Part shown: positions 1 through 6,040 of the stretch, piece by piece | How positions within the stretch are numbered: position 1 is the first letter of the stretch | Layout of the letters: each line of letters opens with the position of its first letter | NCBI GenBank assembly: GCA_905215145.1 | Contig: CAJMOW010000076.1 | Span: 1-6,511 of the forward strand | Reading direction: 5' to 3' | Source of the DNA: an uncultured bacterium | GTDB taxonomy: Bacteria > Bacillota_I > Bacilli_A > RF39 > UBA660 | DNA: 6,511 nucleotides | Position numbers and translations under genes: made by a program | The notes under the pieces: model-generated | Told to the model about the DNA's origin: nothing | The model's database searches: none | Seen by the model: the letters and a program-made list of their open reading frames with translations, nothing else

Positions 1-1
1 A

Positions 2-286
2 ATAATTAAAATTGATAAATCTGATAATTATTTAATAATAAATATAAATGATGAAATTTATAATTTTACAATAAATGAAATTGAAACAGATAATAACAAA
101 TATAGCGAAATTAATTTAATATACTTTAATGAAAAAATTGATAAAAGAAATATTGTTATTAGAAACAATAATTTTTCAAATATTAAAATAACTTTTTCAA
201 ACAAATATAATTATGTTGTTGAAATAATTCCTTATTATGAAAACGAAGTACTTAAGTTTAAAGAAAAAATTTATCAAAAAAAATAG
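2..286 (+). CDS. C-terminal fragment of an unrecognised protein (5' end outside window)
   Basis: An open frame runs from the left edge to a TAG stop, giving about 94 residues with no in-frame ATG, so the real start lies upstream. The fragment is rich in Ile, Asn, Lys, Tyr and Glu, with alternating hydrophobic and polar residues (for example YLIININDEIYNF and NIKITFSNKYNYVVEIIPYY) that would suit beta strands. It ends in a lysine-rich tail. I see no cysteines, no membrane segment and no motif I recognise. The base composition fits a real AT-rich gene and the frame stays open although AT-rich stops are frequent by chance. The stop codon lies in the left arm of an inverted repeat shared with the convergent zinc-ribbon gene. 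No function is proposed. Confidence 0.6.
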   Translation: MIKIDKSDNYLIININDEIYNFTINEIETDNNKYSEINLIYFNEKIDKRNIVIRNNNFSNIKITFSNKYNYVVEIIPYYENEVLKFKEKIYQKK

Positions 287-302
287 GATAAAAATCCTAT
301 TT
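281..302 (-). terminator. Shared hairpin between convergent genes, likely intrinsic terminator
   Basis: This is a perfect 9-bp inverted repeat, AAATAGGAT (281-289) and ATCCTATTT (294-302), with a 4-nt loop. Read on the minus strand it is followed directly by a run of eight T (bases 283 down to 276, partly in the stem), the form of an intrinsic terminator for the zinc-ribbon gene. On the plus strand the T run at 308-313 is separated from the stem by AGACA, so termination of the left gene is less certain. The stops of both genes (284-286 and 297-299) lie in the arms. Confidence 0.6.
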
Positions 303-452
303 AGACATTTTTTCTGCTTTTCTTTTATCTCTGCATTCTTTACATCTTACTGGTTCATTAGTAAAACCTTTTTCTTTATAAAATTCTTGTTCACCAACAG
401 TAAAAATAAATTCTTTTCCACAATCTTTGCAAACTTTAGTTTTATCTTGCAT
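297..452 (-). CDS. Small zinc-ribbon domain protein, 51 aa
   Basis: This short gene reads from an ATG at 452-450 to a TAG at 299-297. It has a strong Shine-Dalgarno AGGAGGAG seven bases or so upstream. The product has two CxxC knuckles, VCKDCGKEF (C8, C11) and RCKECRDKRK (C37, C40), expected to bind one zinc ion. Between them is the sequence FTVGEQEFYKEKGF. This pattern matches the 'probable zinc-ribbon' family of short bacterial proteins (the GEQEFY type, Pfam zf_Tbcl as I recall it), whose role is not established; nucleic-acid or protein binding is a guess. It fills almost its whole length with the domain and ends in a basic tail. It overlaps a longer plus-strand frame at 237-485 that lacks any recognisable features and is only its antisense shadow. 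It is convergent with the left-edge gene and divergent from ddl. Confidence 0.85.
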   Translation of the reverse strand: MQDKTKVCKDCGKEFIFTVGEQEFYKEKGFTNEPVRCKECRDKRKAEKMSK

Positions 453-503
453 ATTTTTCTCCTCCTTTACACATCATTGATTTAATAGTTATAAAGGAGT
501 TCT

Positions 504-532
504 TATATAGAATACACTTAATAATTTTTAAA
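504..532 (-). promoter_or_regulatory. Weak candidate promoter for the zinc-ribbon gene
   Basis: On the minus strand TTTAAA (532-527) and TATATA (509-504) are separated by 17 bp. Each matches four of six consensus bases. No better pair was found between the gene and ddl, but in DNA this AT-rich such matches are common, so this is tentative. Confidence 0.25.
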
Positions 533-583
533 CCAAATTAACTATATCATACAATTAAATAATATGCAAATGTTTAAGAAGAA

Positions 584-612
584 TTAACATTTTTTTTGTT
601 TAAAAACATATT
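584..612 (+). promoter_or_regulatory. ddl: Candidate promoter for ddl
   Basis: TTAACA (584-589, five of six consensus) and CATATT (607-612, four of six) are 17 bp apart. Transcription would begin near 619, leaving only about 13 nt before the GTG start, with the ribosome-binding site at the very 5' end. That short leader makes the assignment uncertain. Confidence 0.3.
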
Positions 613-619
613 GTTTAAT

Positions 620-625
620 GAGGTG
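620..625 (+). promoter_or_regulatory. ddl: Ribosome-binding site that sets the ddl start at GTG 632
   Basis: GAGGTG lies six bases before an in-frame GTG at 632-634. The frame is open back to a TTG at 596, but that codon follows only a poly-T run with no Shine-Dalgarno. Starting at 632 gives MKKVLILFGGDS, the usual Ddl N-terminus. Confidence 0.8.
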
Positions 626-631
626 TATATT

Positions 632-1606
632 GTGAAAAAAGTATTAATTCTTTTTGGTGGAGACTCTAATGAACATTACGTTTCTTGTAAATCAGCTAGA
701 ACTATATTAGAAAACATTGATAAAAATAAATATGAAGTTACTAGTGTGGGTATAAAAGAAGATTGGTATGTTTTTAATGACAATTATGATTTTTTAACTA
801 ATGGAAATTGGCTAAATTCAAATATAGAAAAAATTACAAATATTATAGAGTTTATTAAAGGTTTTGATGTTGTTTTTCCTATAATTCATGGTAATACATG
901 TGAAGATGGAAAAATACAAAGTATGCTGGAATTGTTTAAAATAAAATATGTTGGATGTAATCCTTGTACCAACTTACTTTGTTATGATAAAGAATTAACT
1001 AAGATAATTCTTAATAATTATAATATTCCCCAAGTAGATTATGTTTGTATATCTAAAGATTATAATATGAAAGAAATAATTAAAAAAATTGAATTTCCAA
1101 TGATAATTAAACCATGTAAAAGTGGTTCATCTATAGGAATTAATAAAGCAACTAATAAAAAGGAACTTAAAATTTTTATTAATGAAGCTTTAAAATATGA
1201 TAATAAAATTATTGTTGAAAAGTTTATTAACGCAAAAGAATTAGAATGCGCAATTAGAGGAACAGATAAATTGGTTATATCAGATATTGGGGAAATTAAA
1301 ACAAATAGTGATTTTTATGATTATGAAGCTAAATATAATGATTCTAGTTCTAAAACTATAATACACGCAGATATTCCACACAACGTTAAAATACAAATTC
1401 AAGCATTAGCTAAAAAGGTATTTAATTTTTTAAGATGTCGTGGTATGGCCAGAATTGACTTTTTCTATAATGATAAAATTTATTTAAATGAAATCAATAC
1501 AATACCCGGATTCACAGATATAAGTATGTACCCTATGTTACTTACAAATAAAAATTTTTCATGTAAAGATCTTATTACATATCTTATTGAATCTGCTTTC
1601 AATTAA
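632..1606 (+). CDS. ddl: D-alanine--D-alanine ligase
   Basis: This is an ATP-grasp cytoplasmic ligase that joins two D-alanines to make the dipeptide MurF adds to the peptidoglycan stem. The 324-residue length from GTG 632 is normal. Visible motifs are the N-terminal FGGDSNEHYVS (E14 matches the substrate-binding Glu), IHGNTCEDGKIQ (86-97), the ATP-binding KPCKSGSSIGI (160-170), VEKFINAKELE (195-205), the omega-loop FYDYEAKY (228-235), ARIDFF (273-278) and NEINTIPGFTDISMYP (286-301) carrying the metal ligands E287 and N289. The FYDYEAKY tyrosine is typical of D-Ala-D-Ala enzymes rather than the D-Ala-D-Lac ligases of the VanA type, so I infer the normal dipeptide product. One oddity is Cys90 where the usual loop reads HGxxGEDG. 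It stands alone between the divergent zinc-ribbon gene and the convergent typA, with no murF beside it. Confidence 0.95.
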   Translation: MKKVLILFGGDSNEHYVSCKSARTILENIDKNKYEVTSVGIKEDWYVFNDNYDFLTNGNWLNSNIEKITNIIEFIKGFDVVFPIIHGNTCEDGKIQSMLELFKIKYVGCNPCTNLLCYDKELTKIILNNYNIPQVDYVCISKDYNMKEIIKKIEFPMIIKPCKSGSSIGINKATNKKELKIFINEALKYDNKIIVEKFINAKELECAIRGTDKLVISDIGEIKTNSDFYDYEAKYNDSSSKTIIHADIPHNVKIQIQALAKKVFNFLRCRGMARIDFFYNDKIYLNEINTIPGFTDISMYPMLLTNKNFSCKDLITYLIESAFN

Positions 1607-1630
1607 CAATATTTTATATATTGTTTTTTT
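1605..1630 (+). terminator. Intrinsic terminator of ddl
   Basis: AACAATAT (1605-1612) pairs with ATATTGTT (1618-1625) around a 5-nt loop, followed by a run of seven T ending at 1630. The stem has a single C-G pair, so it is weak, but the T run is good. The left arm begins in the ddl TAA stop. Confidence 0.5.
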
Positions 1631-1647
1631 ATTAAATTACAAATTAC

Positions 1648-1669
1648 AAAAAAAAGAAATTATTTTCTT
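1648..1669 (-). terminator. Weak intrinsic terminator of typA
   Basis: On the minus strand AAGAAA and TTTCTT (1669-1664 and 1659-1654) form a 6-bp stem with a 4-nt loop holding the typA TAA stop. Eight T follow (1655-1648, overlapping the arm). The stem has one G-C pair only, so this rests mainly on position and the T run. Confidence 0.4.
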
Positions 1670-3471
1670 GCATCTAATTTCTTTCTTTGTTCTGTATTTA
1701 AAACTTTTTTTCTTAATCTTATATTATTAGGTGTAACTTCTACTAATTCATCTGAATTAATATAATCAAGTGCATATTCCAATGTTATAGGTCTAGGTCT
1801 TTTTAATACTACAGTATGATCTTTTCCTGCACTTCTTGTATTAGTTAAATTTTTACCTTTTACAACATTTACAGCTAAGTCATTATCTCTAGTATGTTCA
1901 CCAACAATCATACCTTCATAAACATCTACACCAGGTTCAATAAACATTATTCCTCTATCTTCAAGTTGACCTAATGCATATGCAGTTGATTTTCCGTTTT
2001 CCATTGAAACTAAAACGCCTAATTTTCTTTCACCAACATCTACATTTTGATATGGTCTAAATTCTTTAAATGAATGATTTATTATTCCATAACCTTTAGT
2101 TAAAGTCATAAAGTCTGTTGTAAATCCTAGTAATCCTCTTGATGGAATTGTATAAGTTAATCTTACTTGATTACCAACATTAGTCATATTTTCCATAGTG
2201 GCACTTCTCATACCAAGTTGTTCTATAATATTACCTACGCATTCTTCTGGAACGTCTAATTGTAGATCTTCGTATGGTTCCATTTTTACTCCATCTACTT
2301 CTTTTATTATTATTGCTGGTTTTGAAACTTGAAGTTCAAAGCCTTCACGTCTCATGTTTTCAATTAGTATTCCAAGATGTAATTCACCACGTCCAGAAAC
2401 TATAAATGACTCTGAATCACCTGGAACTACTTTTAAACTTACATCTTTTTCTGTTTCTTTAAATAATCTTTCTTCAATTTTTCTTGCTGTTAATAATTTA
2501 CCATCTCTACCACAAAATGGACTAGTATTTACACCAAATGTCATTTGTAATGTTGGTTCATCTATTCTCAAGATTGGAAGAGCTTCTTCTTTACCAACTT
2601 CACATACAGTTTCACCAACTGAAATATCAGGTAACCCTGAAATTGCTATTATATCTCCAGCTTCTGCTTCTTCTATTTCAATTTTATTTAAACCAAAGAA
2701 GCCAAATAGTTTAGCAATTCTAAATTGTTTAATAGATCCATCTAATCTTATACAAGAAACCATTTGATTTACTTTAATTTTGCCTCTTTTAACAAGACCA
2801 ATTCCAATTCTACCGACATAATCGTTATAATCTAATAAAGCAGGTTGGAATTGTAATGATCCATTTAAATCTACTTTAGGGTTTGGAATAGTATTTATAA
2901 CTGTGTCTAAAACATAATCCATGGTTGGTTCTTGAGTTTCTATTTCTGGAGACATACTTGATGTACCATTAAGTGCTGAAGCATATATAACAGGGAAATC
3001 TAATTGATCTATATCTGCACCAAGTTCAATAAATAAATCTATTACTTCATCCACAACTTGTTTTGGTCTTGCAGTAGGTTTATCTATTTTATTAACTACA
3101 ACAATTGGAGTTACACCTGCTGCCAATGCTTTTTTTAATACGAATTTAGTTTGTGGCATAGGACCTTCATATGCATCTACTACTAGAAGAACACCATCAA
3201 CCATATTCATAATTCTTTCTACTTCTCCACCAAAGTCAGCATGTCCTGGTGTATCAAGTATGTTAATTCTATAGTCTTTATAATCGATAGCTGTTGTTTT
3301 AGCTAATATTGTTATTCCTCTTTCTCTTTCAATTGCATTTGAATCCATAGATAGTTCACTAATATCTTCATTTGCTCTAAAAGTATGTGACATTTCTAAC
3401 AATTTATCTACTAATTTTGTTTTACCATGATCAACATGGGCTATAATTGCTATATTTTTTATTTTTTTCAT
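1660..3471 (-). CDS. typA: Ribosome-associated translational GTPase TypA/BipA
   Basis: The 603-residue product is full length for TypA/BipA, a GTPase related to EF-G that binds ribosomes and is known to help large-subunit assembly and stress or cold adaptation. The GTPase domain occupies about residues 1-200: P-loop AHVDHGKT (11-18), switch I RERGITI (49-55), DTPGHADF (73-80), NKID (127-130) and SALNG (165-169). A beta-barrel domain II, EF-G-like domains III and V and the TypA-specific C-terminal domain follow, the latter recognisable from [15 protein letters not shown] and the ending [14 protein letters not shown]. Residue 19, after the P-loop Thr, is Lys where Thr is usual. The ATG at 3471 gives the conserved N-terminus; its Shine-Dalgarno (AAAGAGAAG) is modest. 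An extended -10 promoter lies just upstream, so it is probably transcribed independently of the PemK-like gene 38 bp upstream, though read-through is possible. Confidence 0.98.
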   Translation of the reverse strand: MKKIKNIAIIAHVDHGKTKLVDKLLEMSHTFRANEDISELSMDSNAIERERGITILAKTTAIDYKDYRINILDTPGHADFGGEVERIMNMVDGVLLVVDAYEGPMPQTKFVLKKALAAGVTPIVVVNKIDKPTARPKQVVDEVIDLFIELGADIDQLDFPVIYASALNGTSSMSPEIETQEPTMDYVLDTVINTIPNPKVDLNGSLQFQPALLDYNDYVGRIGIGLVKRGKIKVNQMVSCIRLDGSIKQFRIAKLFGFFGLNKIEIEEAEAGDIIAISGLPDISVGETVCEVGKEEALPILRIDEPTLQMTFGVNTSPFCGRDGKLLTARKIEERLFKETEKDVSLKVVPGDSESFIVSGRGELHLGILIENMRREGFELQVSKPAIIIKEVDGVKMEPYEDLQLDVPEECVGNIIEQLGMRSATMENMTNVGNQVRLTYTIPSRGLLGFTTDFMTLTKGYGIINHSFKEFRPYQNVDVGERKLGVLVSMENGKSTAYALGQLEDRGIMFIEPGVDVYEGMIVGEHTRDNDLAVNVVKGKNLTNTRSAGKDHTVVLKRPRPITLEYALDYINSDELVEVTPNNIRLRKKVLNTEQRKKLDARK

Positions 3472-3497
3472 AAATACACTTCTCTTTCAACTGATAC

Positions 3498-3526
3498 ATT
3501 ATATCATAATTAATAAAAAAACTGAA
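3498..3526 (-). promoter_or_regulatory. typA: Promoter of typA (extended -10)
   Basis: On the minus strand TGATATAAT gives a perfect TATAAT -10 (3503-3498) with an extended TGn element. At 17 bp spacing the -35 is TTCAGT (3526-3521), only three of six matches, which an extended -10 can tolerate. Transcription would start near 3491, about 20 nt before the ATG. The -35 lies inside the 3' end of the PemK-like gene, and A/T tracts lie at the UP-element position beyond it. Confidence 0.6.
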
Positions 3527-3539
3527 CTTTTTTTATTAA
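3510..3539 (-). terminator. A/U-only hairpin at the end of the PemK-like gene
   Basis: TTAATAAAAAAA (3510-3521) and TTTTTTTATTAA (3528-3539) form a perfect 12-bp inverted repeat around the 6-nt loop CTGAAC. Read on the minus strand it is an A-tract arm, a GTTCAG loop and a U-tract arm, ending exactly with the TAA stop of the PemK-like gene. It has no G-C pair in the stem, so whether it terminates is doubtful. It covers the typA -35 region. Confidence 0.4.
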
Positions 3540-4007
3540 CGTTTTTTGTTTTTTTATTAACGTTTTTTGTTTATTTTTTTTATATGTTAATTCATTTATT
3601 TTCCCATCTATTATTTTTGATATATTTATATATTCTTCATCCATTTTGATATTTTCTTGAAACTTTTTAAACTTTATTAACAAAGATAACAAATCATTGG
3701 GTTCTAAGTAGCAAAGTTCATTTCTAAAGCAAATATTTCTTTTATAAATATTAGTTAAAACCACATAGCCTCCAATTTCTGTTTTTGTTTTTTCACCTAT
3801 ATAATATTTATCTTTATGTTTTTTAACTTCGCATTTGCCACTAGTAATGGTTAGGAAATATGTGTTTTCTTTATCTTCCGCAATAATGATTGCTGGTCTT
3901 TTTTTTGCATGATCAAATGTAAAATTTTTAGTTAATTTATTATTTAAATATGTTGTTTTAAAAACAATATTTTCTAACATTACTATGCTTCCAATATCAT
4001 AATCCAT
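3510..4007 (-). CDS. PemK/MazF-family-like protein, no adjacent antitoxin
   Basis: The 165-residue product starts IGSIVMLEN, followed by HAKKRPAIIIAE (33-44) and YFLTITSGK (50-58). This order of a G-x-IV strand, an Arg-Pro strand and a Thr/Ser-containing strand resembles the PemK/MazF fold, in which the Arg and Thr belong to the ribonuclease site. MazF-type toxins cut mRNA and normally pair with a small antitoxin. None is visible: the 167 bp upstream are a divergent promoter region and typA follows. The protein is longer than typical MazF and carries a C-terminal extension from about residue 100 that is Lys-rich and ends in a tandem QKTLIKK repeat. The ATG at 4007 has a good GGAGTG site six bases upstream. 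It could be a solitary toxin, one with a distant partner, or a PemK-fold protein with another role. I infer family membership from motifs only. Confidence 0.6.
   Translation of the reverse strand: MDYDIGSIVMLENIVFKTTYLNNKLTKNFTFDHAKKRPAIIIAEDKENTYFLTITSGKCEVKKHKDKYYIGEKTKTEIGGYVVLTNIYKRNICFRNELCYLEPNDLLSLLIKFKKFQENIKMDEEYINISKIIDGKINELTYKKNKQKTLIKKQKTLIKKVQFFY
3528..3569 (-). repeat. Exact 21-bp tandem duplication in the PemK-like gene
   Basis: Bases 3528-3548 and 3549-3569 are identical. Each unit holds a run of seven T, ATTAACG, a run of six T and G on the plus strand. Because 21 is a multiple of three the duplication keeps frame and gives the doubled QKTLIKK near the protein's C-terminus. 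Each copy repeats the TTTTTTTATTAA arm of the neighbouring hairpin. Confidence 0.9.
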
Positions 4008-4068
4008 TTATATCACTCCATTAATAATTTATTTTAAATAAAATTCCATTCTTCAAAAATTAAGTTAT

Positions 4069-4097
4069 ATATTATCATTTTTTCACAACAAGGTCAA
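4069..4097 (-). promoter_or_regulatory. Promoter of the PemK-like gene
   Basis: On the minus strand TTGACC (4097-4092, five of six consensus) is followed after 17 bp by TAATAT (4074-4069), itself preceded by TGA as in an extended -10. Transcription would start near 4062 and give a leader of about 55 nt, the longest predicted in this window. Confidence 0.6.
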
Positions 4098-4148
4098 GTT
4101 AATCTTCCGTTTTTTAAACTAACTAAATATCTATATTTAACTAATTCA

Positions 4149-4157
4149 TGTTATAAT
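4149..4157 (+). promoter_or_regulatory. Extended -10 promoter of the nuclease gene
   Basis: TGT followed by a perfect TATAAT (4152-4157) forms an extended -10. No good -35 is present at 16-18 bp. The predicted start near 4164 leaves only about 11 nt before the TTG start codon, so either the leader is very short or this is not the main promoter. Confidence 0.45.
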
Positions 4158-4174
4158 TATAGTGGTGAAGTAAA

Positions 4175-4783
4175 TTGAAAAAATCATTAATTATAATACT
4201 ATTAATTATAATTCCTTTTAATGTCTATGCATATGAAAAAAAGACGGTAACATTAAATAAATGCGTAGATGGCGACACTGCTTGGTTCAACTTAAATGAA
4301 GAAAAAATTAAAGCAAGATTTCTAGCTATTGATACACCTGAATCAACAAATAAAATTGAATTTTTTGGAAAAGAGGCTAGCGAGTATACTTGTAATAAAC
4401 TTAAAAAAGCTAATAAAATCGAAATAGAATATGATGAAAATTCAAACAAGTATGACAAATATAATAGAAACTTAGTTTGGGTTTGGATAGATAATGAATT
4501 GTTACAAAATCTAATTATAGAAAATGGATATGGTAAAGTAGCATATTTATATGGAGATTATAAATATACTGCTTTGTTAAAAAAAAGTGAAAAAAACGCA
4601 AAAGAAAAAAATATAGGAATATGGAATAAAGAAAACAATGAAATTCAAAAGTCTTCTAATGTCAATGAATACGGATACAAGTTTTATCTGATTTGTATAA
4701 TAATTTTAATTATATGTTACATATGCTCAAAAAGTTTTAGAAAAAATATTAATAAAAGAGTTAAAAAACGAATAAAGGGATAA
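4175..4783 (+). CDS. Secreted, membrane-anchored thermonuclease (SNase-like) family protein
   Basis: This 202-residue protein belongs to the staphylococcal nuclease family, calcium-dependent enzymes that cut DNA and RNA. A signal peptide (KKS, then a run of Leu/Ile, likely cleaved after VYA at residue 19) is followed by the SNase domain, about 24-152. The residues known to act in S. aureus nuclease are present: D32 and D34 in VDGDT, R48 in ARFLAIDTPES, D53, T54 and E56, and R98 in DKYNR. GYGKVAY (118-124) and IGIW (147-150) are also conserved. Unlike the free secreted enzyme it has a C-terminal membrane segment (about 170-184) and a strongly basic tail, so I infer an external nuclease held by the membrane, useful for nucleotide scavenging or defence. 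The start is TTG, with GGTGAAG upstream; no in-frame ATG would keep the signal peptide, and a TGA lies nine bases upstream. It is divergent from the PemK-like gene. Confidence 0.9.
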   Translation: MKKSLIIILLIIIPFNVYAYEKKTVTLNKCVDGDTAWFNLNEEKIKARFLAIDTPESTNKIEFFGKEASEYTCNKLKKANKIEIEYDENSNKYDKYNRNLVWVWIDNELLQNLIIENGYGKVAYLYGDYKYTALLKKSEKNAKEKNIGIWNKENNEIQKSSNVNEYGYKFYLICIIILIICYICSKSFRKNINKRVKKRIKG

Positions 4784-4812
4784 TATTATAAAATTAATCC
4801 CTTTATTTTTTT
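4771..4812. terminator. Bidirectional terminator between nuclease and FemABX genes
   Basis: AATAAAGGGAT (4771-4781) pairs perfectly with ATCCCTTTATT (4797-4807), an 11-bp stem with three G-C pairs. AAT/ATT can extend it past a one-base bulge. A run of seven T (4806-4812) follows on the plus strand. On the minus strand CG and six T follow. The stops of both convergent genes (4781-4783 and 4803-4805) fall in the hairpin. This is the strongest terminator of the window. Confidence 0.8.
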
Positions 4813-6020
4813 AATTTATTATAAATTTTTAACATAAAATTATATAAATTATATTTTGGCTTTGAAATAATTAAATCAAACTCACCAATTAATTCTACTA
4901 CTCTTCCACCAAAACCTTTTTTAAATTCGTATATTCCATACATATCATTATTTTCTTTTTCAAAATTTCCACTTATTCCATAAAAATTATATATATCGCA
5001 CTTTCTCTTTAAAGCGTCTTTCATTGTAAACCATTTTATTAAATATTGGGCGTCATAATGCATAAATTCTTCATAAGCGCCACCAAATAAGTTTAAATAT
5101 TCTTTTCCACATATTATAGACATTGTTCCAGCTAGTGGTATCTTTGAACCATATTTTGATTTATATCCTTCATATAAATCTATTTTCTTTTTATTATCAT
5201 CTATTTCTTTCAAATGGTAATCTTTTATATCTTGATAACTTTTAATCTTATCTATTTCATCTTGAAATTTTTTAATACCTAGTTCCACATCAAGATAACA
5301 TATATTTATTATTAAATTATCACCTATTTTATCATACATGTTTTCATAATAAGAATATGGTCTATCTATAAAACCACGTCTTGAACTTGTATGTTCCATT
5401 ATATTTTTATAATCCATCAATCTATCTTTTGAAATCTGTTCTATAATTAGTCCCTGTTTTTCAGTTCTACGTATGGTTTTTCTATAGTGTTTGTTAAAGC
5501 CTGCAAAAACATCTTCTTCAGTTTTATTTTTTAAATCTAAAACATACATCCAACGTGGCTGTAATTCTTTTGTTATATCTTTATTAAAACCATAATGTTT
5601 AAAACCATTATTTTTTAAAAAATCAACTATATTTGAGTTATCTACACCATTTTCTACTATATTACCATCTATGTCTCTTGTTTTATATTCAACATATGGA
5701 TCAATTTTTAACATAAATCCTTTATTATTTTTTACATATTCTTTTATTTCAAGTATAAATTTTTTTAACAATTCTTTGTTATTATAATCTATTAAAAATC
5801 CCCTAGGGGCATAAAATAATTTCAATCCTAAAGGTAGTTTTTTTGACAAAACCATAGTAGCAGCTATAATTTTACTATCTTTTTTTAGTCCAATTAAATC
5901 ATAATTCCAACCACCAGCTTGTTTTAGTTTTCCCCAATATTCTTTTTGATGAAATGTTATATATTTACTTTTAGAAGCATATTCTTCGTATTCAGCGCTA
6001 TTAAGTTTTTCTATATGCAT
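4803..6020 (-). CDS. FemABX-family peptidoglycan bridge aminoacyltransferase
   Basis: FemABX enzymes take an aminoacyl group from charged tRNA and add it to the stem-peptide side chain of lipid-linked precursor, building the interpeptide bridge in the cytoplasm. The 405-residue length is normal. Recognisable blocks are TFHQKEYWGKLK (22-33), LKLFYAPRGF (66-75), KIDPYVEY (105-112), LQPRWMYVLDL (153-163), HYRKTIRRTEKQGL (178-191), IPLAGTMSIICG (294-305), HYDAQYLIKW (321-330) and YGIYEFKKGFGG (361-372). Residues about 246-290 are charged and helical, matching the coiled-coil arm of FemA-like members. Which amino acid it adds (Gly, Ala or Ser) and whether it is the first-residue enzyme (FemX/MurM-like) cannot be told. 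The frame opens at a TTG (6035), but that TTG runs into the GGAGGAG site, so the ATG at 6020 is the start. A strong promoter with a possible operator precedes it. Confidence 0.92.
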   Translation of the reverse strand: MHIEKLNSAEYEEYASKSKYITFHQKEYWGKLKQAGGWNYDLIGLKKDSKIIAATMVLSKKLPLGLKLFYAPRGFLIDYNNKELLKKFILEIKEYVKNNKGFMLKIDPYVEYKTRDIDGNIVENGVDNSNIVDFLKNNGFKHYGFNKDITKELQPRWMYVLDLKNKTEEDVFAGFNKHYRKTIRRTEKQGLIIEQISKDRLMDYKNIMEHTSSRRGFIDRPYSYYENMYDKIGDNLIINICYLDVELGIKKFQDEIDKIKSYQDIKDYHLKEIDDNKKKIDLYEGYKSKYGSKIPLAGTMSIICGKEYLNLFGGAYEEFMHYDAQYLIKWFTMKDALKRKCDIYNFYGISGNFEKENNDMYGIYEFKKGFGGRVVELIGEFDLIISKPKYNLYNFMLKIYNKLKK

Positions 6021-6026
6021 TAATAT

Positions 6027-6033
6027 CTCCTCC
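6027..6033 (-). promoter_or_regulatory. Ribosome-binding site fixing the FemABX start at 6020
   Basis: On the minus strand GGAGGAG lies six bases before ATG 6020-6018. A longer reading from TTG at 6035 would translate the Shine-Dalgarno itself as Glu-Glu, so it is rejected. Confidence 0.85.
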
Positions 6034-6040
6034 AAGTTTA

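Noticed and set aside
237..485. Plus-strand open frame of 82 codons
   Set aside because: It lies antisense to the well-supported zinc-ribbon gene, has a Phe/Ser/Ile-rich composition that is the mirror of Lys/Glu-rich coding DNA, and has no ribosome-binding site.
596..631. N-terminal extension of ddl from TTG 596
   Set aside because: No Shine-Dalgarno precedes it, and GTG 632 has GAGGTG six bases upstream and yields the family's usual N-terminus.
2354..2767. Plus-strand open frame of 137 codons inside typA
   Set aside because: It is wholly within the conserved typA gene on the opposite strand and shows no domain; a shadow of typA codons.
3528..3569. CRISPR array or minisatellite locus
   Set aside because: There are only two adjacent copies with no spacers, inside a coding sequence; a simple tandem duplication.
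4225..4458. Minus-strand open frame of 77 codons inside the nuclease gene
   Set aside because: It overlaps the catalytic part of the nuclease on the opposite strand and has no features of its own.
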